Below, one piece after another: positions 12,601 to 24,600 of a stretch of DNA of 64,000 nt. Position 1 is the first letter of the stretch. The number at the start of each line of letters is the position of its first letter. The stretch lies in contig NC_058162.1 in assembly GCF_020080835.1 (NCBI RefSeq), positions 3,658,001 to 3,722,000 on the forward strand. Reading direction: 5' to 3'. The stretch is from Cotesia glomerata (lineage: Eukaryota; Arthropoda; Insecta; Hymenoptera; Braconidae). The notes under the pieces were generated by a model. The model did no database searches, was not told where the DNA came from, and was given only the letters and a program-made list of their open reading frames with translations. A program made the translations under genes and the position numbers.

Positions 12601-13463
12601 AATACTTACGAAAAATACTCAGATTTTATAAATTAAGAACTAATTTTACTTTTTTTTAGATTACATAATTTTGAACAAAGTGATCTTTACAAAAATTGCT
12701 TCAATCTTCATTCGAAAGCTCAAAAAAATTCATCCAAATATTTACCATTATAAATTTTTCTGATTCTCCGGATTTCCAAGATAACATTACCCGATCCTAA
12801 GTCTTCAATTTTATTGATTCCATTGTTCAGCTCTCTTAACCTCGAATAGATTAACAAGACAATAATGTCAAAGAAGAAATTCATTGCCAATGATTGTGCG
12901 ATAGTGTGATACAACAACAGATCAGAGGTGAAAAGATCTTCCGGGCGAATATTATAATAATAAACCGCATGACAAATCAGCGAGAAAGGTCCCAAAAGCA
13001 CAGTAATAATTGCCGCAAATATTTGAAACTTATTAATCAAACAACTATATGATATATCTTCTAAATTGCCTTGCCGGCTGATTCTTTTGTCAATTTTAAC
13101 GATCATCTTGATTAAAATCGGCCACTTTTTGTGCTGAACCAGTCCTTGGACGACACACCAGTAAGAAGAAACGTAACAGGAAACTTTATTTGTATAGTAT
13201 ATTATTTTGAACGCGTCGCTTTTGAAAACACCTTCAAAAAAAAAGAAATCTATCGCGCCGTACACGATTATTGTTGTGCAAATTGCTAAATTTATTACGC
13301 GAACAATAATTGTGGCCACTCGCGAACAATCTGGGTGACATATACCTGCGGATAATACCCAAGATATTACCGTCATTGGCTTTAATAACTGCTTTATAGT
13401 TTCTTCATTAATTTTTTTATTTTTTTCTATCGCTACAGTTATCAAATCTTCCGAAGAATCCAT
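9650..13463 (-). CDS. Gustatory receptor family protein (7tm_7), complete, 4 exons
   Basis: Insect chemoreceptor predicted to form a ligand-gated cation channel in gustatory neurons. Exons on the minus strand: 13463-12746, 11200-10939, 10019-9842, 9754-9650. Phases match and the sum is 1263 nt, giving 420 aa, normal for the family. Landmarks: a long N-terminal exon with several hydrophobic helices, then ACGFFIIDNKLLRS, and the last exon FIGVITTYLIIVVQFYVP, which carries the signature TYhhhhhQF near the C-terminus. The long first exon and short phase-0 last exon are typical of insect Gr genes. The start at 13463 (MDSSEDL) is the only ATG giving a normal length. Intron 1 is mostly a Helitron and intron 3 holds short MITEs. 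I cannot assign a numbered subfamily; an odorant receptor is less likely given the C-terminal motif. Confidence 0.88.
10068..10880. repeat. Tandem cluster of four 'TTAGCCGAC' palindromic MITEs
   Basis: Four ~190-bp hairpin units follow one another. Boundaries read (A)AAGTTAGCCGACA... and ...ATGTCGGCTAACTT; later units are degenerate. The cluster lies in intron 2 of the gustatory receptor gene (10020-10938). Confidence 0.7.
11251..12592 (-). mobile_element. Non-autonomous Helitron H2 (Gr intron 1)
   Basis: On the minus strand: 5' end TCTATGTTATAAAGAAAATA at 12592, five array units, then the 3' hairpin GGCAGTCACATAGTGACTGC, with CTAG at 11254-11251. Flanks are A and T. It accounts for 1342 of the 1545 bases of intron 1. 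Confidence 0.85.
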
Positions 13464-13773
13464 CGCGAAATTTTGTTTAAATGTGCGACTATTAAAAGTC
13501 TAGAGCTGGTTGTTTCAATTGCTTTTAATTAGAATTAATAATTAATATTTATGATTTATTATTCCGCATTAATTTCTTCACAGTGTTTATCGTCACGTGT
13601 GATCATTTTATCATGATAATAAGCAAAAAAAAAAGTTAATTTGTATTAATGAGCTTAAATTATTGTCCCGCTTGCTATTAATAATTTAAGAACATTAATA
13701 TTTTTGGGTATTAACCTACATTTTGGCAGCCTAACCTCAATTGAAACAATGAAAAATAATTTTTTTTTGAAGA

Positions 13774-13820
13774 AAACGAATCATTAATTATTTAATAGTG
13801 AATTAATGAATTATTCGGGT
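13774..13820 (+). repeat. Left direct repeat flanking an insertion
   Basis: About 48 bp starting AAAACGAATCATTAATTATT and ending ATTATTCGGGT, repeated with about 6 mismatches at 15243-15290. The two copies bracket exactly the segment containing the TMEM161 fragment and Helitron H3. Confidence 0.75.
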
Positions 13821-13870
13821 AGAATCCGGTAGAATAATTAATGTCAATTTACAAAAAAAGGTAACATTAA
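13821..13870 (+). pseudogene. Copied 3' end of TMEM161 exon 8 plus its splice donor
   Basis: Positions 13821-13860 match 6941-6980 (end of TMEM161 exon 8, encoding ESGRITNVDLQKK) with two substitutions. The next 10 bases, GTAACATTAA, match the start of TMEM161 intron 8. The similarity continues into the Helitron. It is an untranslated fragment, not a functional exon. Confidence 0.85.
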
Positions 13871-15235
13871 TCTATATTATTAAGAAAATAAAAAAAATTT
13901 TGTCTCCGGAATTAGTCATATGATAAAATTGGTTTTTTTAGTGAAATTTAGTGTCATTGTAAAGGTCTTGACTTAAATTTGTACCTTTTTAAGGTTTCAT
14001 TCCTGATTAAGAAATCTAATTTTAAATGATTTAAAAGCAACGGATTTTGATAGTATATAGATATATAATTAACATGATAGTAATCATTCCAAATCATCTT
14101 TCTGAATCAGGAATATCATTCTCACCGATAGTCAATTTATTATGATAAGTATTTAGGCTGCATTCGAAAATGGTCTAGCTCTAGAATCATAATTAAGAAA
14201 TCAACTTGTATCTCGCGAACTATTGACATTTTTAAAGATATAAGCTCATTCCGACATTACACTCATCGAGACCTTTCATTTGAGTACCCACATCAATTTT
14301 TCATATATTTATATATATTATCAATATATGTATATATGAAAAATATATGAAACTGCATGTGGGTACTCAAATGAAAGCTCTTGGTGAGTTCAATATCGGG
14401 ATGAGCTTATATCTTTAAAAATGTCAATAGTTAAGAAATTACAGTGCAATTTTACAAATATCTTGTAAACTTTTGACATTTTTAAAGATATAAGCTCATC
14501 CCGATGTTATACTCATCAAGACCTTTCATTTGAGTACCCACATCAATTTTTCATATATTTATATATATTATCAATATATGTATATATGAAAAATATATGA
14601 AAATGCATGTGGGTACTCAAATGAAAGCTCTTGGTAAGTTTAATATCGGGATGAGCTTATATCTTTAAAAATGTCAATAGTTAAGAAATTACAGTGCAAT
14701 TTAACATAATTAAGAAACGACCTTGTATCTTGTGAAATATTGAAATTTTTGAAGATATAAGCTCATCTCGGCATTACATTCATTGAGACCTTTCATTTGA
14801 GTACCCACATCAATTTTTCATATATTTATATATATTATCAATATATGTATATATGAAAAATATATAAAAATGCTATGTGGGTACTCAAATAAAAGCTCTT
14901 GATGAGTGTAACATCAGGGTGAGCTTATATCTTCAAAAACATCAATAGTTAAGAAAATACAGTGCAATTTAACAAATATCTTGTGAACTATTAACATTTT
15001 TAAAGATATAAGCTCACCCCGACATTACACTCATCGAGACCTTTCATTTGAGTACCCACATCAATTTTTCATATATTTATATATATTATATATATTTATA
15101 TATGAAAAATATATCAAAAATGCATGTGGGTACTTAAATGAAAGCTCTTGATGAGTGTAACATCGGGACGAGCTTATATCTTTAAAAGTGTCAACAGTTA
15201 AGAAAGTACAGTGCTATTTAACAAAATTCATTAAA
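13871..15235 (+). mobile_element. Helitron H3, 3'-truncated, fused to TMEM161 fragment
   Basis: Intact 5' end TCTATATTATTAAGAAAATA, a 5' domain longer than in H1, four palindromic units, then truncation just after ACAGTGCTATTTAACAAAAT, before the terminal hairpin. A small MITE is nested at 14001-14112. Confidence 0.8.
14001..14112. mobile_element. Small nested MITE inside Helitron H3
   Basis: 112-bp insertion with ends TCCTGATTAAGAAA and TTTCTGAATCAGGA. Other Helitron copies (for example near 25135) read straight across the site (TTTCATATTATTCTCACC), which defines the insertion and an AT duplication. Confidence 0.65.
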
Positions 15236-15242
15236 GTTCATC

Positions 15243-15290
15243 AAAACGAATCATTTATTATTTGATAGTGTATTAATTAACTATTCGAGT
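15243..15290 (+). repeat. Right direct repeat flanking the insertion
   Basis: Partner of 13774-13820, about 87% identical by eye: AAAACGAATCATTTATTATT ... CTATTCGAGT. Confidence 0.75.
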
Positions 15291-16702
15291 GAAAATCTAT
15301 TCTATTGGTGTATCATAATCTAAAATCTCGAAGCAAAACCATAAATCCATCACATACTGTACTGAATTATTTTTTAGATTGCGTGACTAACCAATAAACT
15401 CTCCCATGCACAATTTAATTTAATGGATCATGATGATAATCGTTAAACAATTAAGATAAAATCTTTTTTTTTTTTCTAATAAGTTAACAATTTCATTTAC
15501 TTAATTTATTTATCATCAGATAAAAGTAATCTTAAAATATATCTTCATTATTATTATTAAGAAGAAATTGTTTCAATTTTAAATAATTAATATTAATGTT
15601 AGTAAAAATTTCTGCGACGTGTTGTTAAAAAAAAAAATTTATTCAACTTTAAAATACAATTTAACATAATTATAATTATTATACAATTAATTTGTTGCGG
15701 CAAAAATTTAAAGCGCCGCAAAATTTTAACAACTAAAAATCTAAATAATAAAATAAATATTTTATTTTTTTATTAATAACTATATAAATAAACAAATTTA
15801 AAAAATGGAATATTTTTATTTCATTTAGTCATTTCGAACGTGTAAACATTAAAAAGATTACTTCAACTATCTCCATTTCTATATTATGTACGAATTTATT
15901 CAGCAATTTTAATATATTTATGTAACAATTCAATATTGCACCCTCAGTACTATTCAATACGTTGTATATATTTATATTTATATTTATATTATCAATAAAA
16001 ATCAATTTTAAATAATATTCATAATAATAATAATAATATACATATATATTTAACAATTTTAGACTCAATAATATAATCATTATCATCAATAATTAATCAA
16101 TAGTATTGATATCAATAAATGTTAATATTAATGGTTAACATTTTCTAGAGGCACGATATTGCGACACTGATATGTGACAAATATACATTTTAAAGCTCCA
16201 TTAATATAATAATAAAATAAAAAAAAAATTCTCTCATCAATTATTTAAATAACGCTCAAGCAAAACATACACGAAGCCATTAACGTATTAATTTATAATT
16301 TATATTATATATGTATAATAAATATATTTTTATAAATAGTTACCGTGCCTCGGTAATCATAATTTTGTTTTACAGTTTAAAATTTTCAAGTAAACGATTA
16401 CTTAAAATTTATTTTAAATAAAGTATGTAAAAATTTTTTACAAAACATAATTAATAATTTTGTTTCGCCAAACTCGCCTCGAACATATTTATTATTGGAT
16501 AATTCGTAGGATTTTTCAGGAAGAGTTTGAGCGTGAATATTATCAGACTTTGAGTCGTAATATTGTGTTACTATATAATTATTGTGAGTAATAGTTTAAA
16601 TAAGGTGACTGATAGTAAATTTTATCTGTTTGTACACTGAAAAAAAAAAATTCTTGACTGCAGGGTCAATTTTTTTGGCTCAAAAAAATATTAAAAATTT
16701 AA

Positions 16703-17240
16703 GTCAAAGTTTTTGGAGCCATTAAAATTTTTTTTTGCTCCATAATATTTTTTATTTTCCTTAAAATTTTCTTGGTTCTAGACAATATTAAAGAAGATTG
16801 AAAATTTCTTGATTTAAGTCAAAGTTTCTTAAACCAAGAAAATTTCTTCTTGCTCCAAAATTTTTTTTGTTTTTCTTAAAATTTTCTTGACTCAAAAAAA
16901 TATTAAAAAAGATTGAAAATTTAAGTCAAAGTTTTTGGAGCCATTAAAATTTTTTTTGCTCCAAAATATTTTTTTTCCTTAAAATTTTTTTAGCTCAAAA
17001 CAATATCAAGGAAGATTGAAAATTTCTTGATTTAAGTCAAAGTTTCTTGAGCCAAGAAAATTTCTTCTTGCTCCAAAATTTTTTTTGTTTTTCTTAAGAT
17101 TTTCTTGACTCAAAAAAATATTAAAAAAGATTGAAAATTTGAGTCAAAGTTTTTTGAACTAAGAAAATTTCTTCTCACTTCAAAATAACTTTTGTTTTTC
17201 TTTAAATTTTTTTGGTTCAAAAAATTTGTTTTTTTCTGTA
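16703..17240. repeat. Small satellite with alternating A/B units
   Basis: Five tandem units start with GTCAAAGTTT at 16703, 16818, 16925, 17036 and 17143 (lengths 115, 107, 111, 107). Units 1 and 3 share GGAGCCATTAAAATTTTTTT; units 2 and 4 share CCAAGAAAATTTCTTCTTGC, so the higher-order period is about 220 bp. It is related in wording to the CTTGAATCAAG MITE family. Confidence 0.75.
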
Positions 17241-17754
17241 TAAGATACGAATTTATTATTTCAGAATTTTTTCATAGAAATTTCCATTTATTGATGATCT
17301 TTAAATTTATTTCTTCATTAAAAAGTTCTCTGATTAAATAACAAAAATTACAAAATTCCCAATATATTATTTAATATTGACTAAAAAAAGTAATTGTACA
17401 ATTGTTTTTATGAAGCATGACAAAATTGCTTCAAAAATCATCTATATTATTTCTCAAAAGTATTTTTTTTTTGTGTTAAAGCTAGATCTCTATTAATTTT
17501 TTACCACTCTTAAAAATAAAAATAACTTTTTAAAGTTTATGTTTTCTCTAAAAAAAAAAAACGTTTTATTAAAAAAAAAAAATTTGGCGCAATCCGTTGA
17601 CAATACACTTAACTATTTTTAAAAGGCTATAGAAAGCGCCTACTATTAACAATCTGTTTAACAAAGAAGACAACATTGGATTGTTAAAATTTTATTAAAT
17701 AAAATAAAATTAAATAAGATCGACAATTTTTTTATGAATGTAATTAATTAATGA

Positions 17755-18325
17755 TACTGAAATTAGAATACATTTGACAATTCTTGGAAATTTTACTACT
17801 AAATTTTACAATCAACTAAGTATTATAAAATATACTTTTGAAAATTCAAACTTATAATTTTTCTACATGTGGAAATTTTTTGTTAAATTTTTTTTATTAT
17901 AATTGAATTATTATAAAAATTAAAAAACTCTTTTAGATATCTGTTAAATTTAGTATCTTAATTAATTAAAATAATTAACACAATATCGTAATAAAAAAAA
18001 ATGGTCATATTATACAGTGAAAATAAGTAAATGTAAATATTTATTTATTTATTAATAAAAGATATTATATTTTTAACAATAGTAATGGATATCATTATTA
18101 TTTCCACTTTATAATTTGATCATTTGTTATTTCATTAATAATTTGACACTGAAGTTGAAAAGTATTACAAGTTTTTTTATAAATTTATAGCAATTAAATT
18201 ATTATAAAAAAAAATTTTATTAAAAAATTATTAGTGAAAATTTTAAAAATTACTTTTTTTAATTGTAATTGATTTGTTATAAAAATTAAAAAAATTAACA
18301 GTTATCAGCTAACTTCAGTATCACT
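17755..18325. repeat. Degenerate TTAGC-type palindromic MITEs
   Basis: Two ~180-bp hairpin-like stretches (about 17755-17955 and 18146-18325) sharing the arm words of the family at 1122 and 10068 but with decayed ends. Confidence 0.45.
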
Positions 18326-18616
18326 AGGAATTCAAATTGCGCGCATGTGCGCGCGCTCTAATCCTGAACCAATAAAAAATCAGGGTCCATGTTTTTGAGT
18401 TATTTCGATACTAAACTAACTTCAATCAACCATCAATTTTAATATATAGGAAAAAAAAATTTGATCACGATGTAGAAAATATTCACAAGGGTCCGCTATA
18501 AAAATTAACTCTTAACAAAAAGAAAAAACAGTCACCTGACTTAAACTACCAATCATGCATGGAATGTTACCAATACAATAAAAAATTCCTTGATTAACCA
18601 ATAACAAAACTTTGGT

Positions 18617-21600
18617 CTAAGATTCAAAAATGTCTACTACGTTGGAACAGTTGCCGGTGTCATTGTTATTGGTAAAGGCTGTTGTACACACGACAGATGA
18701 ATTGAAGGCCGTTTCACTGGAATTACACTTTAATTTTTTTTTTCCAGGTATCGCTGATGGCACAGTCGATGAAGATGTTGATGTTGCAGTAGCTGTTAAT
18801 GGCAATGATCCTGAGGACTTTTGGTGAGTAAGTTTCGATCTCGATGTGCTGGGAAGTGATGTACCAGAAGTTGTCGCTACCTGTACCAAAGAGTAAATTA
18901 TTTATCAATTTATCTATATTATTAAGAGAATAAGAAAAATTTTGTCTCTAGGATAGTCAATTTGTTATGATGCATTCGAAAATGCTCAATCTTTAAATAA
19001 ATAATTTATAACTAAGCTTGTACTTCATGAACTATTGACATTTTTAAAGATATAAGCTCATCCCGATGTTACACTCGTCGAGACCTTTCATTTGAGTACC
19101 CACATCAATTTTTCATATATTTTATATATTTATATATATATTATATATATGTATATATGAAAAATATATCAAAATTGCATGTGGGTACTCAAATGAAAGC
19201 TCTTGATGAGTGTAATATCGGGATGAGCTTATATCTTTAAAAAAGTCAATAGTTAAGAAAGTACAGTGCAATTTAACATAATTAAGAAATGACCTTGTAT
19301 CTTGTGAACTATTGATATTTTTAAAGATATAAGCTCACACCGACCTTACATTCATCGAGACCTTTCATTTGAGTACCCACATCGATTTTTCATATATTTT
19401 ATACATTTATATATATGTATATATGAAAAATATATCAAAATGCATGTGGGTGCTCAAATGAAAGCTATTGATGAGTGTAACATCGGGATGAGCTTATATC
19501 AATAAAAACATCAATAGTTAAGAAGTTACAGTGCAATTTAACAAATATCTTGTGAACTATTGACATTTTTAAAGATATAAGCTCACCACGACATTATACT
19601 CATCAAGACCTCTCATTTGAGTACCCACATCAATTTTTCATATATTTTATATATTTATATATATTATATATATGTATATATGAAAAATATATCAAAATTG
19701 CATGTAGGTACTCAAATGAAAGCTCTTGATGAGTGTAATATCGGGATGAGCTTATATCTTTAAAAAAGTCAATAGTTAAGAACGTACAGTGCAATTTAAC
19801 ATAATTAAGAAACGACCTTGTATCTTGTAAACTATTGATATTTTTAAAGATATAAGCTCACACCGACCTTACACTCATCGAGACCTTTCATTTGAGTACC
19901 CACATCAATTTTTCATATATTTAGATATTATATATATATGTATATATGAAAAATATATCAAAAACGCATGTGGGTACTCATCAAATGAAAGCTCTTGATG
20001 ATTGTAACATCAGGATGAGCTTATATCTTTGAAAAACATCAATATTTAATAAAGTACAGTGCAATTTAACATAATTACGAAACGACCTTGTATCTTGTGA
20101 ACTATTGACATTTTTAAAGATATAAGCTCACCCATACATTACACTCATCAAGACCTTTCATTTGAGTACCCACATCAATTTTTCATATATTTTATATATC
20201 TATATATATTATATATATGAAAAATATATTAAAAATGCATGTGGGTACTCTAATGAAAGCTCTTGATGATTGTAACATCAGGATGAGCTTATATCTTTAA
20301 AAATGTCAATATTTAAGAAAGTACATAAGATGTCCAAGAAAGTACAAGAAAGTAATTTAACCTCATTATAAAATGCTTCTTTATCTTCTTGGACAGAGGG
20401 CAACAGCTCATCAGTTGAATGTGGAGTTCGAGGACTGGGACTAGGAGTACCCGTTTGTTGCTGCAACTGCAATTGCTGTTGAGGTTGTGCTGGCTGATGC
20501 TGCGCAGCATCTGAATCTCGCTGACGCGTAAGTCTCAATTCCTGGAGGGCCTGTCTCTGTTCCTTTTCGTTCCTCTCTCGTTCCAACCTCTTAGCACTGT
20601 AACTCCGCGCCGAGGAAACTGAACTGTGCAGCGACGCTAAACTTGGCCTACGAGAACCTGTCAAAAATTTTTTAATTATAATAACCTCCTTTTTTAATTA
20701 AAGCTTGTAATTATTAGCTATTTACTGCGGCTTTATTTTACAAACACAAAAAAAAAACTTAACTTGAATCAAGAAAAATTCTTGTACTAAGAAAATAATT
20801 TTGTAGAGTTGCATTATTTTAAATCAAGACAAAAAATTCTTGAATTTATAATTTTTTAAACCAAAAAAAATTTCTTAGTTTAAGAATTTTTAAGTAAATA
20901 AATTAATTTACTTTTATTTATTCACTTGATTCAAGTTTATTTTTTTTTCTGTGCAGATAACTACTGAGAAATTTTTCATGCTTGGGTAAACAATTATTAA
21001 GGACAAATGATATTAATGGTATAATATTATATGATTAGAGAAATTAACCCCAAAGAGTACGTGTACTGATACAAGCGCTGATTGATTCAAGATAAATATT
21101 ATTTTTAATTTTAATTTATTTTAAAATTTTTAAATTAATTTAAAAAATATTTTTAAGCAAAGATGACATCATTAATAATACTAAAGTTAGCTATGAAATT
21201 TAAGATAACAATAAAGTTAGCTGACATCTAAAAATTTTTATGATTTTTTTTTTTAAAGAATTATTACAAAAAAAATAAAAAAAAATTTTTCATTTATTAA
21301 AAACTTAAAAAACTATAAGTGCAATTTTTAAAAAATATTTTTTTAGTTATAATTTAATAAATTAAGCAAAATAAAAAAATCAAAAATGTCGGCTAACTTT
21401 ATTATTATAATTTAAGTTAGCCGACACTGAACAATTTTTAATTTTTTTTATTAATTAAAAAAATTAGAACTAAAAAACTATTTTTAAAAAATTCCACGGA
21501 TAATTTTTAAAATTTTCTGCATGTGAAAATTTTTGTTTTAATTTTTTAAAAATTATTTTTTCAATAAAATGAATTATAAAAATTTTCAAAAGGCTAATTT

Positions 21601-24600
21601 AATTTTCATAAGTTAGCTGACATTTGTCAATTTTTTAAATTTATATAAAAAATTAATTACAATAAAAAAAAATGTTTTAAAAAATTTCCACTAATAATTT
21701 TTTTTTAATTTTTATTTGTGGAATTTTTTTATTCAATTTTTTTTTGTATAATAATTTTATTGTTATAAAAATTTTAAAAAAATTTTATAATTATGAAGAA
21801 ATATTTTTTTTGAACCAAGAAGTTTTTTTCAGGGTATGTAAAAGCTAAAAATGAATAAAACTCGTGCAAATAATAGTAGTAAATATAATACATAGTACAT
21901 AAAAATAAAAATTGAGTGCAGCGAGTTAGCTATTGTATTGTGTGCTCGATTTATCGGTATATTCCTTACCAATGCATGTTTTGTAAAAATATCGCTAATG
22001 AAATTTAGTATCATATGAGCGATATCGTATAAATCGGCCGCTGCCATCTTGCTGACTTGTATTTCGTGGTATGTTATTATGAAATATTTGTTTTTTGGTT
22101 ACAGAGATATTCAACATTTAACATTGTTGTCAATAAATGTTTTGATTTCAGAACAGAACAAGCAAGAAAGAGAGAGAGAAAGAGAGAGATAGATAAAGAG
22201 GAACATTGAAAATTGTGGGGCAAAAAATTGACAAAATGTAAAGCGCATTAATAACCAAGTCTGGTAAAGTTGCATCTGTACTTTCTAGAGGTCTTATTGT
22301 TTAATCAAACTAATTTTCTACAGACACCCGGAATGCTTGGGCATTGTTCGAGGCACGTTTATGCCACTGAAATTGTTTTGATACGTGTCTTATCGTAGCG
22401 GTGAAGGCATTCAAATACGACGGTGTTCTTGTTTGCATGGGTAAGTACTTTTGATTTTACTTATTTAGTTCACAATTTTTATTAAAAAATAATCTTAAGA
22501 GAAAGAGATCATTTTTAAAATCATTTTTTGTAGCTAATATAGTCATAATAAAGGAGAAAATGCTCTATCTCTAGATACATAATTAAGAAATGACCTTGTA
22601 TATTGAGAACTATTGACATTTTTAAAGATATAAGCTCACTCCGACATTACACTCATCGAGACCTTTCATTTGAGTACCCACATCAATTTTTCATATATTT
22701 TATATATTTATATATTTCACAAATACTATATATATAAAATATGTAAAAAATGCCATGTGGGTACTCAAATGAAAGGTCTCAATGAGTGTAACGTCAAAAT
22801 GAATTCATATCTAAAAAAATATCAATAATTAAGAAATGACCTTGTATCTTGAGAACTATTAATATTTTTAAAGATATAAGCTCACCCCGATATTACGCTC
22901 ATCGAGACCTTTCATTTGAGTACCCACATCAATTTTTCATATATTTATATATATTATATATATGTATATATAAAAAATATATCAAAAATTCATGTGGGTA
23001 CTCAAATGAAAGCTCTTGATGAATGTAACATCGGGATGAGCTTATATCTTTAAAAATGTCAATAGTTAAGAAATTACAGTACAATTTGACAAATATCTTG
23101 TGAACTATTGACATTTTTAAAGATATAAGCTCACTCCGACATTACACTCATCGAGACCTTTCATTTGAGTACCCACATCAATTTTTCTTATATTTATATA
23201 TATTATATATATGTATATATAAAAAATATATCAAAAATGCAAGTGGGTACTCAAATGAAAGCTCTTGATGAGTGTAATATCAAGATGAGCTTATATCTTC
23301 AAAAACCTTAATAGTTAAGAAATTACAGTGAAATTTAACAAAAGTCATTATTTAATAAAGTAAAATTTCATTTATTTTACTTCACAAGTTACATAGTGAC
23401 TGCAAGGTTGCTAGTTTTAATTAGTCATGTTTCAAAAAATGCATTAATCAAATTTTTTGATTACTAATTTTTCAAAAAATTCAACAATTAAAACTTTATA
23501 ATTAGTCTATCAAATTATGACATTTTTAAATTATTGCATCAATTAAAAATTTCAAATTATCCATTAAATAAAAAATAATTAACTAAGTAAATTTTCTTGA
23601 TGATTTTTAAATAAAAAGATTAATCAAAATAGATTTTAATTAGCCTTTTAAATAATTAAATATAAACTGAATTATTAAAAAATTATTGGCATTATTTAAA
23701 ATGAAGAAATATTTTATAAAATGTAACAAGTTAATAAATATCTCTTTCTCTTAAAAATTTTTTTTCTAGACTGACATAAAAGTAAAATAAATAAATAAAG
23801 TAAAGACATAAAAAATGAAACATCGATAACGGCACGGTACACATATTGCAATTGACACAAAAAATAATCAACGAAGACAGTGCTGATACAAGAATATAGT
23901 TTAGGTTGTTATTATTTGCGAACGGCAAGCTCCGACGAAAAAAGCTTTGAATTTATCCATCAGTCATTTAAAAAAAAAAAAAAAAAATAACAATAAAAGT
24001 AATAATAAAATTCTTTTTTTATCTAGTCACAGTGCAGCCGAACAGAGACAGAGGGAAGCATAAACACTGAAGATATCCTGTGCATCAAACACAGAGAGTA
24101 CAGTCGGGATAACAACGAGGGATATAATAATGAGTCACAGATCAGAAGGTACAAACAAAGATCATAAATATACATGTACATATATGACAGTGTATATATT
24201 AATATTAATATTAATGTAAAATATGACGTCGTAGAGATATAAACGTTTAATATTTTAGGGTCTACCGAGGCCGTCAGTGGAGCCCTCAGCAACGTCACTG
24301 AGGGTACGTCGGTGCTTGTTCCCGTCCTTAGTTGCCTGAAGGTGGCACGAAATAAGCAAGATGGCGGCGGCACGAGCCGCACCTGCTCTCGAAGCCGGCA
24401 CTAGCGGTCCTCTACTTCCTCCACTGCTGGGTCGCCGAAATGTCCCGCAACTCAGGGGGGTGCTGTCGCTTCTTTGGCTCGACCGCGAGGACGGTCGCCC
24501 CGAAAGCGTCAACGGGATTCCTGAAATCGAGGGTGAGTTTTCCTGGATTATGTTTTATTAAGATCGTTGATCGTTTCGATTCTGGACATAAAGATCCTCA

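Larger units (their letters stand above)
13464..18616. other. Gene-free repeat region
   Basis: No supportable gene between the Gr start codon and the stop of the EB-module gene. It holds the TMEM161-fragment insertion (13821-15240), a small satellite (16703-17240) and degenerate palindromic MITEs (17755-17955, 18146-18325). The remainder is A/T-rich sequence in which nothing further is recognised; the 86-codon frame at 15829-16089 is low-complexity and unsupported. Confidence 0.6.

Noticed and set aside
18630..18827. + strand exon with TTTTCCAG acceptor and GGTGAGT donor
   Set aside because: The minus-strand reading has a phase-0 acceptor that fits the preceding exon of the EB-module gene; the + frame has no partner exons.
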